NCBI GenBank assembly: GCA_017539215.1
Contig: JAFYHI010000010.1
Location: 1 to 38,980 of the forward strand
DNA length: 38,980 nucleotides
Reading direction: 5' to 3'
Origin: Clostridia bacterium
Lineage (GTDB): Bacteria; Bacillota; Clostridia; Christensenellales; CAG-138
A program made the position numbers and the translations under genes. The notes under the pieces are model-generated. The model was not told the DNA's origin, ran no database searches, and saw nothing but the letters and a program-made list of their open reading frames with translations. Positions 29,933 to 38,775 of this stretch are shown here, piece after piece (position 1 is the first letter of the stretch; the number at the start of each line of letters is the position of its first letter).

Positions 29933-31756
29933 ATGAGTAAGATCATCGGTATCGATCTGGGAACCACCAATTCCTGTGTAGCAGTCCTTGAGGGCGGCAG
30001 CCCCAAGGTAATACCCAATGCGGAGGGTGCAAACACCACCCCGTCCGTAGTGGCTTTCAAGAACGGCGAGCGTATGGTGGGTCAGGTTGCAAAGCGCCAG
30101 GCCATCACCAACCCCGACAACACCGTTTCGTCCATCAAGCGTGAGATGGGCTCCGACTACAAGCGCACCATCGAGGGCAAGTCCTATACCCCGCAGGAGA
30201 TCTCCGCTATGATACTGCAGAAGCTGAAGCAGGACGCTGAGGCGTACCTTGGCGAAAAGGTCACCGAGGCCGTCATCACGGTACCCGCTTACTTCTCCGA
30301 CTCTCAGCGTCAGGCCACCAAGGATGCGGGCCGCATCGCGGGCCTTGACGTAAAGCGTATAATCAACGAGCCGACCGCAGCGTCCCTTGCCTACGGCGTT
30401 GACAAAGAGCACAGGCAGAAGATACTGGTTTACGACCTGGGCGGCGGCACGTTCGACGTATCGCTGCTTGACATAGGCGACGGCGTGTTCGAGCTGCTTG
30501 CCACCAATGGCAACAACCGTCTGGGCGGCGACGACTTTGACAAGCGCCTTATGGACTACATCGCAGAGGAGTTCAAGCGCGAGAACGGCATTGATCTAAG
30601 GAACGACCGCATTGCAAAGCAGCGTCTTATGGACGCCGCCGAAAAGGCCAAGATAGAGCTGTCCGCCACGCTTACCACCAACGTGAACCTGCCGTTCATC
30701 ACCGCGGACGCCACCGGCCCCAAGCATATCGATATGAACATCACCAGGGCCAAGTTTGAGGAGCTTATCGCCGACCTTATCGACAAGACCCGCGTGTGCA
30801 TGGACCAGGCCCTGCGCGACGCCAACCTCAAGACCGGCCAGATCGACAAGGTCATACTGGTGGGCGGTTCCAGCCGTATCCCCTGCGTGCAGGAGCTTGT
30901 AAAGCGCGTTACCGGCAAGGAGCCCTTCAAGGGCATCAACCCCGACGAGTGCGTGGCGGTGGGCGCCGCTATCCAGGGCGGTATCCTGGGCGGCGAGGTA
31001 AAGGACATACTGCTGCTTGACGTTACTCCGCTGTCCCTGGGCATCGAGACGCTGGGCGGTGTATTCACCCGCCTGATCGACCGCAACACCACCATCCCCG
31101 TACAGAAGAAGCAGATATTCTCCACCGCTGCCGACGGGCAGACCTCCGTTGAGGTGCACGTTCTGCAGGGCGAGCGCGAGATGGCGCAGTACAATAAGAC
31201 ACTCGGCAGGTTCCAGCTTTCCGGCATAGCTCCCGCTCCCCGCGGAATACCTCAGATCGAGGTCACATTCGACATCGACGGCAACGGCATAGTCAATGTT
31301 TCCGCAAAGGATTTGGGAACCGGCAACGAGCAGAAGGTAACGATTACCGCCTCCACGAACCTCTCCGAGGACGATATCCAGAAGGCTGTCCGCGAGGCAG
31401 AGCAGTTTGCCGCCGAGGATAAGAAGCATAAGGAAGAGGTCGAGGTCAAGAACCATGCCGACAGCATGATTGCCGCGACGGAGAAGTCCATGAAGGAAAT
31501 GGGCGATAAGATAAACGATTCCGACAAGGCGCGCATCAATGCCGAGATAGAGAACGTCAAGAACGCCGTATCCTCCAACGATACAGAGAATATCAAGAAC
31601 GCCACCGAGAAGCTCACCGAGGTATCCTATGAGGTGTTCGGCAGAATCTATCAGCAGCAGGCGCAGGAGCAGCAGGCGCAGGGCGCGGCTCAGGCTCCCA
31701 ACGACGACGGTGTTGTTGACGCCGATTATGAGGTCGTTGACGACAACAAGAACTGA
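29933..31756 (+). CDS. dnaK: Molecular chaperone DnaK (Hsp70)
   Basis: The 607-residue protein has the ATPase signatures [31 protein letters not shown] and [14 protein letters not shown], the linker [14 protein letters not shown], and a substrate-binding domain with a C-terminal Gln/Ala-rich lid. It folds and disaggregates proteins with DnaJ and GrpE. TGGAGG precedes ATG 29933. Codons favour ATC and CGC/CGT, as in highly expressed genes. Confidence 0.99.
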   Translation: MSKIIGIDLGTTNSCVAVLEGGSPKVIPNAEGANTTPSVVAFKNGERMVGQVAKRQAITNPDNTVSSIKREMGSDYKRTIEGKSYTPQEISAMILQKLKQDAEAYLGEKVTEAVITVPAYFSDSQRQATKDAGRIAGLDVKRIINEPTAASLAYGVDKEHRQKILVYDLGGGTFDVSLLDIGDGVFELLATNGNNRLGGDDFDKRLMDYIAEEFKRENGIDLRNDRIAKQRLMDAAEKAKIELSATLTTNVNLPFITADATGPKHIDMNITRAKFEELIADLIDKTRVCMDQALRDANLKTGQIDKVILVGGSSRIPCVQELVKRVTGKEPFKGINPDECVAVGAAIQGGILGGEVKDILLLDVTPLSLGIETLGGVFTRLIDRNTTIPVQKKQIFSTAADGQTSVEVHVLQGEREMAQYNKTLGRFQLSGIAPAPRGIPQIEVTFDIDGNGIVNVSAKDLGTGNEQKVTITASTNLSEDDIQKAVREAEQFAAEDKKHKEEVEVKNHADSMIAATEKSMKEMGDKINDSDKARINAEIENVKNAVSSNDTENIKNATEKLTEVSYEVFGRIYQQQAQEQQAQGAAQAPNDDGVVDADYEVVDDNKN

Positions 31757-31785
31757 TAAAGTCTGAAATAGTATAGGTGCATGAG

Positions 31786-31808
31786 GTGGAGGGAATTGCT
31801 CCCTCCAC
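31786..31808 (+). other. Hairpin between dnaK and dnaJ
   Basis: GTGGAGGGA and TCCCTCCAC form a perfect 9-bp stem around ATTGC. No T-run follows, so it probably acts as a processing or stability element or attenuates dnaJ, rather than ending the operon. Confidence 0.6.
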
Positions 31809-31859
31809 TGAGGCATGTAAAGCGGAAATAATCAGAAACTCCTGAAAGGCAGGGATTTC

Positions 31860-33002
31860 ATGGCAGAGAATAAAAGAGACTATTATGAGGTCTTGGGTGT
31901 AAGCAAGACGGCAAGCGACGATGAGATAAAATCCGCTTTCCGAAGAATGGCAAAGCAGTACCATCCCGACCTCCATCCGAACGATAAGGAAGCGGAAGCC
32001 AAATTCAAAGAGGTGAACGAGGCTTACGAGGTGCTTTCAAACGCGGACAAGCGTGCCAAATACGATCAGTTCGGACATGCGGCATTCGATCCGTCGGCGG
32101 GCGGCGGCTATTCAAGCTGGTCGGGCTTCGGCGGCGGTTCGCCGTTTAGCGGCTTCGGCGGCTTTGGGGACATATTCGGAGACATATTCGGCGGCGGCTC
32201 GACGAGAGCCAATCCGAATGGGCCCATAAGGGGCGAAAATCTGCGTCAGACGATCACCATTTCGTTTGAGGAGGCCGCTTTCGGATGCGAAAAGGAGATA
32301 CAGTACAGGCGTGAGGAGAACTGCTCGACCTGCGGAGGCACGGGCGCGGCTCCCGGCACACAGCCCCAGACCTGTAACGTCTGCGGAGGACGCGGTTCGG
32401 TAACAAAGGTTCAGAATACGATACTCGGCGCAATGCAGACCACGGTTCCCTGCTCCGCATGCGGCGGCACGGGCAAGGTCATAAAGGAGCCCTGCAAGAC
32501 CTGTAACGGCAACGGCAGGGTGAGAACCTTCCAAAAGCGCAAGATAAAGATACCCGCCGGCATAGACGACGGACAGACAATAAGGGTTTCAGGCGGCGGT
32601 GACGACGGTTTGCGAGGCGGGCCAAAGGGCGATCTTCATATTGGCATCCGCGTAAAGCAGCATAAACGCTTCATACGCGACGGAGCCGACATCCACCAGA
32701 ATATCGAGATACCGGTCACGACGGCAATACTCGGCGGCGCGATAAATGTTCCGACGCTCGATAAGGACGTTAAGCTGACCATTCCCGAAGGAACCCCCGC
32801 TCAAAAGACGTTCCGTATGAAGGGCTTCGGTATCCAAAAGCTCAACTCGTCGGAAAAGGGCGATATGTATGTCAACGTCACGGTCGAGATACCCAAGAAG
32901 CTCACCGAAAAGCAGCGTGAGCTGGTGGCTAAGCTTGCCGAGGAGATGGGCGACGGCGATGCTTCAAAGGCAAAGCCCAAGAAAAAAGGATTGTTTAAAT
33001 AA
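31860..33002 (+). CDS. dnaJ: Co-chaperone DnaJ (Hsp40)
   Basis: The 380-residue protein has the J domain with the HPD motif (YHPDLHPND), a Gly/Phe-rich stretch, four zinc-binding repeats ([32 protein letters not shown]) and the C-terminal beta domains. It delivers substrates to DnaK and triggers ATP hydrolysis. A GAAAGGCAGGG site precedes ATG 31860, 103 bases after the dnaK stop. Confidence 0.98.
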   Translation: MAENKRDYYEVLGVSKTASDDEIKSAFRRMAKQYHPDLHPNDKEAEAKFKEVNEAYEVLSNADKRAKYDQFGHAAFDPSAGGGYSSWSGFGGGSPFSGFGGFGDIFGDIFGGGSTRANPNGPIRGENLRQTITISFEEAAFGCEKEIQYRREENCSTCGGTGAAPGTQPQTCNVCGGRGSVTKVQNTILGAMQTTVPCSACGGTGKVIKEPCKTCNGNGRVRTFQKRKIKIPAGIDDGQTIRVSGGGDDGLRGGPKGDLHIGIRVKQHKRFIRDGADIHQNIEIPVTTAILGGAINVPTLDKDVKLTIPEGTPAQKTFRMKGFGIQKLNSSEKGDMYVNVTVEIPKKLTEKQRELVAKLAEEMGDGDASKAKPKKKGLFK

Positions 33003-33016
33003 TGATTATAGTATGG

Positions 33017-33049
33017 CGGCGCGGAAGCTTTTGTCCGCGCCGTCTTTTT
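33017..33049 (+). terminator. Intrinsic terminator of the heat-shock operon
   Basis: CGGCGCGGA and TCCGCGCCG form a 9-bp stem around an 8-base loop, followed by TCTTTTT. Confidence 0.9.
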
Positions 33050-33093
33050 ATGTTGCCAACGCCGGAATTCTTTTTATTTTTTTTAAATAAACC

Positions 33094-33122
33094 TTGATAA
33101 CTGAATGTCTATATAATATAAT
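33094..33122 (+). promoter_or_regulatory. Promoter of the 33266 lipoprotein gene
   Basis: TTGATA (33094-33099) and TATAAT (33117-33122) are 17 bases apart in an AT-rich stretch. The leader of about 140 bases to the start codon has another AAAGGAGG at 33148-33155 followed at once by ATG GGA TAA, which makes no product. Confidence 0.7.
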
Positions 33123-33265
33123 TATGAATATAAGATGGCAGAAGCGAAAGGAGGATGGGATAAGAATACAAATTTGTGGATTTGACATCGGCTGGATGCT
33201 GATGATTCGAAAGAACAGTATAAATCATCCATTGAGCGTCTGACTCAATGAGCAAAGGAGGAAAA

Positions 33266-34264
33266 ATGAACGGCAAGAATTATTTAATGTCCGCAGCAAT
33301 AGCTGTGATCGCTTCGGGAGCAATGCTCCTCTTGCCCGCGTGCGCGGAGGATAAAGCGTCGGAGCAGACCGCCTCAATTAATCAGCAGACGGAAGCTGTT
33401 ACCCAAGCTCCGACCGAATCGGTGTTGGAAGAAACTGTCCAACCCTCTGAAACAGCAGAGCCTGATGATAACGTCGATGCTCTGAATAACGTTGAAATGT
33501 ACTCTTGCGGCGAAGTAAAAACTAATGAAAGCGTTCGCTTCAGCACGAACGAGGGTTTACTCAATGACACAAAGACAATAGAGTTTGCCGGAAACAAGTA
33601 TGAATTGAAATATACGCGAACAATAGAATACGTTCTTCTTAATACGGTAGTTGATGAATATGAGATTGAGGTGAACAACGTTTTTCCTGTGTACGTTTCT
33701 GACATGGGTCATGTTGAGCTTTTACCTGACGGAACGCCATACGCAATACGCACAAAATCGGCAGGCAAAATTAACGTGAAGAATTGCCAAAACGGTGAGG
33801 ATGTCCGTAAAGCTGTGGAGGAAGTGTTTAAGGATGAGATAGATTTCAGTGCTTTCAATGTGTGCAAAATAGAAGGACCAAGCCCGGAGTTGGACCATAT
33901 TTTCTACCGAATAATCTGGTATAAAGAGATAAGCGGAATACTTACCAATAGTTATGTTTCGGTTAGCCTTGATCATGACGGTAATGTTCGCGATCTCTGG
34001 ATGACAAACAATGTGGACTTGGGACTTGACAATGTACCCGATAACATAAGCGTGGACGACTATACTGATGCGTTCGAAGCGAAGATCAAAGAATTTTTCG
34101 GCGAATATCTTATAGAGTTCAAGATAGATAAGGATTCGGCACGCCTGACTAATATAAAGGGTTCGCCCTGCATTGATGTGGAATATATCGTTAAAGTTGG
34201 AGGGGAAGGCTTTATCGATCCTTTATTCGACTCTGTGGATATGGTTGCGGTCATAAAGCCGTAA
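33266..34264 (+). CDS. Lipoprotein, AT-rich, function unknown
   Basis: I do not recognise this 332-residue protein. It has a lipoprotein signal (lipobox LPAC) and a Thr/Glu/Pro-rich stalk (about 50 residues with TQAPTESV), then a mixed alpha/beta domain with no known motif. ATG 33266 is preferred to 33248 because AAAGGAGG sits just upstream. The gene is more AT-rich and uses different codons from the heat-shock genes before it. It stands alone, with its own promoter and terminator, and shares the stalk type with the RNase at 24602 and the lipoprotein at 36750. Confidence 0.75.
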   Translation: MNGKNYLMSAAIAVIASGAMLLLPACAEDKASEQTASINQQTEAVTQAPTESVLEETVQPSETAEPDDNVDALNNVEMYSCGEVKTNESVRFSTNEGLLNDTKTIEFAGNKYELKYTRTIEYVLLNTVVDEYEIEVNNVFPVYVSDMGHVELLPDGTPYAIRTKSAGKINVKNCQNGEDVRKAVEEVFKDEIDFSAFNVCKIEGPSPELDHIFYRIIWYKEISGILTNSYVSVSLDHDGNVRDLWMTNNVDLGLDNVPDNISVDDYTDAFEAKIKEFFGEYLIEFKIDKDSARLTNIKGSPCIDVEYIVKVGGEGFIDPLFDSVDMVAVIKP

Positions 34265-34282
34265 TCGAAGCTCACCGTTCTG

Positions 34283-34306
34283 CCGCCCCGCTTGGGGCGG
34301 TTTTTT
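34283..34306 (+). terminator. Intrinsic terminator after the 33266 lipoprotein
   Basis: CCGCCCC and GGGGCGG form a 7-bp stem around GCTT, followed by six T. Confidence 0.93.
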
Positions 34307-34340
34307 AAAAAATATACTTGAATCATTTTTCCAAAACACC

Positions 34341-34369
34341 TTGAATTAAAAACAAAAACGTGGTATACT
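34341..34369 (+). promoter_or_regulatory. SigA-type promoter of rplS
   Basis: TTGAAT (34341-34346) and TATACT (34364-34369) are 17 bases apart; transcription would start near 34376. Confidence 0.8.
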
Positions 34370-34387
34370 GCAAAAGTTAATGCGATG

Positions 34388-34428
34388 GTCCTCTGTCCGC
34401 GAGCCGGTTAAGAACATCTATAGAGAAA
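34388..34428 (+). ncRNA. Candidate L19 leader RNA
   Basis: The short rplS leader can fold as CTCT (34391-34394) with AGAG (34422-34425), enclosing a CCG/CGG hairpin and a GTT-AAG-AAC hairpin. From memory the sequence GGTTAAGAAC between such stems is typical of the ribosomal L19 leader motif of Firmicutes, which allows autoregulation. This was not checked against a covariance model. Confidence 0.5.
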
Positions 34429-34440
34429 GGGTCAAATAAT

Positions 34441-34794
34441 ATGGCAAACATCATTCAGGAACTCGAAAAAGAGCAGCTCCGTACAGACCTGCCCAAGCTT
34501 GAGATCGGCGACACGGTCAGGGTTTACGTCAAGGTTGTTGAAGGAACCCGTGAGCGTCTTCAGAACTTTGAGGGAATCATCATCAAGATGCAGGGCGGCG
34601 GTATCCGCAGGACATTCACAGTCCGTCGTATGAGCTACGGTATCGGCGTTGAGCGTACATTCCCCTATCACAGCCCCTCCATCGGTCGCATAGAGGTCGT
34701 TCGTCACGGTGTTGTCCGTCGTGCGAAGCTGTATTACATCCGTGATCGCGTGGGTAAGGCCGCCAAGATCAAGGAGCGCATCGTTACCAAGTAA
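34441..34794 (+). CDS. rplS: 50S ribosomal protein L19
   Basis: The 117-residue protein is a normal L19: [60 protein letters not shown] and [13 protein letters not shown]. It bridges the two ribosomal subunits. The start is ATG 34441, with AAAGGG upstream. In this genome it is followed by rbgA, not preceded by trmD. Confidence 0.98.
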   Translation: MANIIQELEKEQLRTDLPKLEIGDTVRVYVKVVEGTRERLQNFEGIIIKMQGGGIRRTFTVRRMSYGIGVERTFPYHSPSIGRIEVVRHGVVRRAKLYYIRDRVGKAAKIKERIVTK

Positions 34795-34806
34795 TTATGA
34801 GAGTGT

Positions 34807-34838
34807 TACCCCTGATGCCTTCGGCGTTGGGGGTATTT
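34807..34838 (+). terminator. Possible terminator between rplS and rbgA
   Basis: ACCCCTGATGCC pairs (with several G-U) with GGCGTTGGGGGT around a 3-base loop, followed by ATTTCT. The T-run is weak, so it may only attenuate. Confidence 0.5.
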
Positions 34839-34864
34839 CTATATCGGAAAAACCGAGGTGTTAT

Positions 34865-35740
34865 ATGCAGACAATTAACTGGTATCCGGGACATATGACA
34901 AAGGCCAAGAGGATGCTTGAGGACGATCTCAAGCTCATCGACGTCGTTGTCGAGATAGTTGACGCGAGGGCGCCCATCGCGTGCAGGAATCCCGACTTTG
35001 AGGTGCTTTTCAAGAACAAGATAAGGGTGATGCTCCTCAACAAGAGCGATCTGTCGTCCCCCTCCGCCAATAAGGAGTGGGTGAGGTATTTCGGCTCTAA
35101 AGGCATTTCGGTCATGGAAGCCGTGTCCACAGGCGCGGGCGCGAGGAAGAACGCCATAGCTTTCATAGAGAAAGCGGGCGAGCCGATACTGAAAAAATAC
35201 AGGGATAAGGGCGTCAGCAAGACGCTCAGGGCAATGGTCGTCGGAATCCTCAATGTGGGAAAATCCACGTTCATAAACAAGCTTGCCGGAATAACGAGGG
35301 CGCAGGTCGGGGACAGACCGGGCGTCACGAGGGGCAAGCAATGGGTCAAAATATCGCCCTACCTTGAGCTTATGGACACGCCGGGTCTGCTCTGGGGCAA
35401 GCTCGACGATCAGGAGCTTGCAAAGCATATAGCATACATAGGCTCCATACGCGACGACGTTATGAATGTCGAGGAGATAGCGGGGCTTATGCTCTGCGAT
35501 CTGGACAAGCTCTGCCATGACGCGCTCATAAAGCGTTATCCCAAGCTCGAAGCGGTGGAGGACAGGGACGTCCCGGAGTCAATGCTTGAGGGCGTATGCC
35601 GGAGCAGGGGCTTCATACTTTCGGGCGGCGTCCTCGATACCGAGAGGGCGGCGCGCATAGTGCTGGACGAGTTCCGCGCGGGAAAGATAGCCAAGCTGTC
35701 TTTTGAAAGACCGGAGGAAGCACGGGAAATATGCGAGTAA
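34865..35740 (+). CDS. rbgA: Ribosome biogenesis GTPase RbgA (YlqF)
   Basis: The 291-residue protein begins INWYPGHMTKAKRMLEDD, the family signature, and carries circularly permuted GTPase motifs: LNKSDL (G4) before VGILNVGKSTFINKLAG (G1), PGVTRG (G2) and DTPGLLW (G3). It acts in late 50S subunit assembly. ATG 34865 is chosen because of the family start and GAGGTG upstream; the frame opens earlier, inside rplS. rnhB starts within its last codons, so the two are coupled. Confidence 0.96.
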   Translation: MQTINWYPGHMTKAKRMLEDDLKLIDVVVEIVDARAPIACRNPDFEVLFKNKIRVMLLNKSDLSSPSANKEWVRYFGSKGISVMEAVSTGAGARKNAIAFIEKAGEPILKKYRDKGVSKTLRAMVVGILNVGKSTFINKLAGITRAQVGDRPGVTRGKQWVKISPYLELMDTPGLLWGKLDDQELAKHIAYIGSIRDDVMNVEEIAGLMLCDLDKLCHDALIKRYPKLEAVEDRDVPESMLEGVCRSRGFILSGGVLDTERAARIVLDEFRAGKIAKLSFERPEEAREICE

Positions 35741-36366
35741 AACAGGACGAGCGGGAACGCCTTTTCGAGCTGACAAAATACGAGCGCGAATATGGTGAAC
35801 AGGGGCTTTCCGTGTGCGGAATGGATGAGGTCGGCAGAGGCCCGCTCGCGGGGCCCGTCGTCACATGCTGTATCATAATGCCGAGCCATCCATTGATAGA
35901 GGAAGTGAACGATTCCAAAAAGCTCTCGGAGAAGAAAAGGGAAAAGCTGTTTGAGATAATAGGCGATACCGCGCTTGCGATAGGCTATGGCTTCTGCGAC
36001 GAGAAAGTTATTGACGAGATAAACATACTCAACGCGACCAAGAGGGCGTTTGCTCAGGCTTATGCCGATATGGGAACGGATGCCGATATCGCGCTGATAG
36101 ACGCTGTTGACGGTCTTGACATTCCCTGCCGAAAGGTTCCCATAATACACGGGGATGCGCTCTCATACTCAATAGCCTGCGCCTCGATAATGGCAAAGGT
36201 CACAAGGGACAGGTATATGGCGGAGCAGAGCAAGCTGTATCCCGAATATGGCTTTGAGAAGAACAAGGGCTACGGCACGGCTGCGCATATAGATGCACTC
36301 AAAAAGTACGGCGCATGCCCCATACATCGAAGGAGCTTTATCAAGAATTTTTGTCCCGATGCGTAA
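35731..36366 (+). CDS. rnhB: Ribonuclease HII
   Basis: The 211-residue enzyme has the RNase HII motif CGMDEVGRGPLAGPVV with the catalytic Asp-Glu pair, a second Asp in IDAVDGLDIP, and the Ser-x-x-Ala-Lys-x-x-R-D segment SIMAKVTRDRYM. It removes ribonucleotides from RNA-DNA hybrids. GGAGG precedes ATG 35731, which overlaps the rbgA stop by 10 bases. rbgA-rnhB-yraN is a conserved Firmicute order. Confidence 0.97.
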   Translation: MRVKQDERERLFELTKYEREYGEQGLSVCGMDEVGRGPLAGPVVTCCIIMPSHPLIEEVNDSKKLSEKKREKLFEIIGDTALAIGYGFCDEKVIDEINILNATKRAFAQAYADMGTDADIALIDAVDGLDIPCRKVPIIHGDALSYSIACASIMAKVTRDRYMAEQSKLYPEYGFEKNKGYGTAAHIDALKKYGACPIHRRSFIKNFCPDA

Positions 36367-36367
36367 T

Positions 36368-36727
36368 ATGAAAAAACCGACCACTGAGCGAAAGACGGGC
36401 AATATGGGGGAGCGGAGAACCACTCTCTATCTGTTGCTGCGCGGATACCGAATACTGGAGCGGAACTACACGTTCGGACATAAAGAGGTCGATATAATCG
36501 CCTCAAGGGGAAGGACGATTGCCTTTGTCGAGGTCAAGACAAGACGGGATGCCTCGGTCGCCCCGCATACAAGCGTGACGGCACATAAGCGGTATAACAT
36601 AGTGACCGCCGCAAAGGGCTACTGCTCACAGCACGACACGAGCGGCAAGGTTATAAGATTCGACATAGCGGAGGTTGACGCGAAAGGACGCATAAACTAT
36701 ATCAGAAATGCCTATGAGGGCTTTTGA
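36368..36727 (+). CDS. YraN-family (UPF0102) nuclease-fold protein
   Basis: The 119-residue protein has GYRILERNYTFGHKEVDIIA and VEVKTRRDAS, the E-V-K core of the restriction-endonuclease-like fold. The family is widespread and its role is unsettled. ATG 36368 is one base after the rnhB stop and keeps the G-x-x-G-E N-terminal helix; its ribosome binding site is weak, as in a coupled gene. Confidence 0.92.
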   Translation: MKKPTTERKTGNMGERRTTLYLLLRGYRILERNYTFGHKEVDIIASRGRTIAFVEVKTRRDASVAPHTSVTAHKRYNIVTAAKGYCSQHDTSGKVIRFDIAEVDAKGRINYIRNAYEGF

Positions 36728-36749
36728 AAACATTTTTGAGGAGGATAAG

Positions 36750-37721
36750 ATTAAAAGAATAATCGTATTTGCTCTTGTTGTTTTAATGGCTGTTTCCGTG
36801 TTCGGATGCTCGATCAAGACGGCTGATAAGCAGGACGGCAAAACAACTCAAGCACCGACGGACAACCCTGCCGCTTCAAATGAGCCGCAAGCACAAACCG
36901 ATAAGCCGGTTGAAACAGAAACGGTCTCATCGGATGAGCCGGTCGAGGAAAGCAATGAGCCATCCGACGCTCCGACAGGAGAAGCAACAATCGAGGAAAC
37001 TGTTGTTTATGACGACAATGGGCTGAAAATAACAGCAAAATCGCTGGATATGGATGGACTTTTCGGCCCCGAAATCAAATTCCTGATCGAAAACGAATCC
37101 GGTAAAGCGTTGACCGTGCAGTCAAGGAATGTTTCGGTTAATGATTATATGGTGGATACAATTATGTCGGCTGATATTGCCGACGGAAAAAAAGCGAATG
37201 AAGACCTTACCATAACAAGATCTTCGCTTAAAAACAGCGGGATAACGCAGATAGCTGATATTGAATTGTCATTCCATATATTTGAATCGAATGATTGGCT
37301 CAAGTCATATGATTCGGATATGATAAAAATATCGACGTCAATAGCCGGAGAATATGAGTACAGCTTCAATGAGGAAGGTACTGTGCTTTTTGATGAAAAC
37401 AATATCAAGATAGTTTCCAAGGGAGTGAACGAGGATGCGTTCTTGGGAAAGGAAATCCTTTTATACATTGCGAATAATACCGATGAGAGTATAACGGTTC
37501 AAGTAAGGGATGTTTCGATAAACGGCTTTATGATGAACGCTATATTCTCCTGTGAGTTGAATCCGGGAAAACATGCGGTTGACGGAATAACATTCTTGGA
37601 TTCCGAGCTTGAAGAAAACTCGATTGAAACGATCGAAAATGTGGAGCTTTCATTCAATGTATTTAATTCCGATAATTATGATGGAATCGTTGACAGTCAG
37701 CCTATAACAATAGAGTTTTGA
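36750..37721 (+). CDS. Lipoprotein with two tandem homologous domains, probable ATT start
   Basis: The frame is open from ATG 36708 inside yraN, but that start would give an acidic N-terminus (FENIFEEDK) unlike a signal peptide. GAGGAGG at 36738-36744 lies five bases before ATT 36750, from which the product reads as a standard lipoprotein (KRIIVFALVVLMAVSVFGC). An ATT start is therefore favoured. The 323-residue product has a Thr/Pro/Glu/Ser-rich stalk (about 70 residues), then two similar domains of about 105 residues. Each begins D-x-N-x-(L/I)-K-I and holds a V-S-(V/I)-N-x-(Y/F)-M motif and an ELSF-x-(I/V)-F motif. No family is recognised. Like the gene at 33266 it is AT-rich for the window. 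Confidence 0.8.
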   Translation: MKRIIVFALVVLMAVSVFGCSIKTADKQDGKTTQAPTDNPAASNEPQAQTDKPVETETVSSDEPVEESNEPSDAPTGEATIEETVVYDDNGLKITAKSLDMDGLFGPEIKFLIENESGKALTVQSRNVSVNDYMVDTIMSADIADGKKANEDLTITRSSLKNSGITQIADIELSFHIFESNDWLKSYDSDMIKISTSIAGEYEYSFNEEGTVLFDENNIKIVSKGVNEDAFLGKEILLYIANNTDESITVQVRDVSINGFMMNAIFSCELNPGKHAVDGITFLDSELEENSIETIENVELSFNVFNSDNYDGIVDSQPITIEF

Positions 37722-37743
37722 TAAAGCATAAATAATGATAATG

Positions 37744-37774
37744 AAGCGCGGAACACATCGTGAACCGCGCTTTT
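37744..37774 (+). terminator. Intrinsic terminator after the 36750 lipoprotein
   Basis: AAGCGCGG and CCGCGCTT form an 8-bp stem with a 13-base loop, followed by TTTT with no further T-run. It lies between convergent genes. Confidence 0.75.
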
Positions 37775-37785
37775 AAAATTAAGAA

Positions 37786-38553
37786 TTACTTATCTCCCTT
37801 TTGCAGACGTTTCGCGCCGCGTCTTGAGTCATTCAGATGCAGTATGGGCGAAATGTGCTTGTAGAGCAGGAATGTAAGCAGGCTGACGACGACGCCCTTG
37901 AGAAGATTGAACGGAACGACGGCATACAGCACGAGCGTTGACAGACTTGTGATATGTCCGTTGACCTCGGTTCCCATGGCGATAATGCTGTCAAGCTCCA
38001 TGTGAAAGAGCTGAGCGAATTTGGGAATGAGGTAAAGGGCGTTGAACGCGCTGCCGAATACGGTCATTATGAGAGTGCCGACGCCGAGTCCGATGAGGGC
38101 GGTCTTCTTGCCGGGCTTCGCGTGATAGACAATGCTTGCGGGAAGCACGAACGCACAGCCGACGGCGAAGTTGGCGAAATCACCCACGAACGCGGTGGTC
38201 GTACCCTTCAGAACCAGCTTGAGGAAAACCTTTATAAGCTCCGCAACGACGCCCGAAACCGGCCCCAGATAGAATGTGCAGATCATAATGGGCAGCTCGG
38301 AAAGATCCATCTTGTAAAAGCTCGGTGCGAAGAAAAGCGGTATCTCCAGCAGCATCAGAACCGCCGCCATGCAGGAAAAGAGGGCGTTGTAGGTGATGTA
38401 ATGCGTGTCGGAGAATTTCTTGCGGTTCTTGACGAGCAGGCGTTCAAACAGCCACGCCACGAGCAGAAGTCCCGCGAATACGCCGATGCAAACGGCGATG
38501 AATCCGATGTTTTCCTTGGCGGATTCAAAAGTCTTTTTCAGAGTTTCAAACAT
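37786..38553 (-). CDS. ribU: Riboflavin ECF transporter substrate-binding protein, RibU-like
   Basis: The 255-residue protein has six or seven membrane helices. Helix-linked sequences YKMDLSELPIMICTFYLGPV, ELIKVFLKLVLKGTT and FVGDFANFAVGCAFVLPAS are typical of RibU, the substrate-binding subunit of the energy-coupling-factor riboflavin importer. One extra hydrophobic segment is present at the N-terminus. The shared ATPases and EcfT are not in the window. The FMN riboswitch upstream supports riboflavin as substrate. ATG 38553 follows AAGGAGG and seven T; longer in-frame starts lie inside the riboswitch. Confidence 0.93.
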   Translation of the reverse strand: MFETLKKTFESAKENIGFIAVCIGVFAGLLLVAWLFERLLVKNRKKFSDTHYITYNALFSCMAAVLMLLEIPLFFAPSFYKMDLSELPIMICTFYLGPVSGVVAELIKVFLKLVLKGTTTAFVGDFANFAVGCAFVLPASIVYHAKPGKKTALIGLGVGTLIMTVFGSAFNALYLIPKFAQLFHMELDSIIAMGTEVNGHITSLSTLVLYAVVPFNLLKGVVVSLLTFLLYKHISPILHLNDSRRGAKRLQKGDK

Positions 38554-38606
38554 AAAAAAACCTCCTTTTGTTTTTGCTCCCGTGCAAAGCGGAGCGCAAA
38601 AGGAGG
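38554..38606 (-). promoter_or_regulatory. Riboswitch expression platform: hairpin covering the ribU ribosome binding site
   Basis: In the transcript CCTCCTTTTG (38597-38606) pairs perfectly with CAAAAGGAGG (38561-38570), with an inner GCTCC/GGAGC stem. The second arm contains the ribosome binding site and is followed by seven U directly before AUG. The hairpin can therefore hide the site and also has the form of an intrinsic terminator. Confidence 0.85.
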
Positions 38607-38624
38607 TGATTTCCCGATGTGTTG

Positions 38625-38739
38625 CCGCTTCTCCCATCCGGACTTTGACCGTCGGTATCGGAATCACACCGATTCAACAGCGGTTCGACCGCCGTTCGCA
38701 GACTATACTGCCGGTAGGGACTTTCACCCTGCCCCGAAG
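38625..38739 (-). ncRNA. FMN riboswitch (RFN element)
   Basis: Reading the minus strand, the conserved blocks occur in order: AGGGTGAAAGTCCC, ACCGGCAGTATAGTC, CGAACGG, TGTGATTCCGATACCGACGG and AAAGTCCGGATGGGAGAAG. This is the complete aptamer that binds FMN. It lies between the promoter at 38747 and ribU. Confidence 0.97.
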
Positions 38740-38746
38740 CAAACCG

Positions 38747-38775
38747 ATTATAACACCAACAGCGCGCAAACGCAA
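38747..38775 (-). promoter_or_regulatory. Promoter of the riboswitch-ribU transcript
   Basis: On the minus strand TTGCGT (38770-38775) and TATAAT (38747-38752) are 17 bases apart, just upstream of the aptamer. Confidence 0.75.

Noticed and set aside
30596..31816. 406-codon open frame antisense to dnaK
   Set aside because: dnaK on the plus strand is unmistakable; the antisense frame has no start signals.
33123..33265. Possible small gene in the long leader before the 33266 lipoprotein
   Set aside because: The AAAGGAGG at 33148 leads only to ATG GGA TAA, and a 15-codon frame near 33198 has no ribosome binding site.
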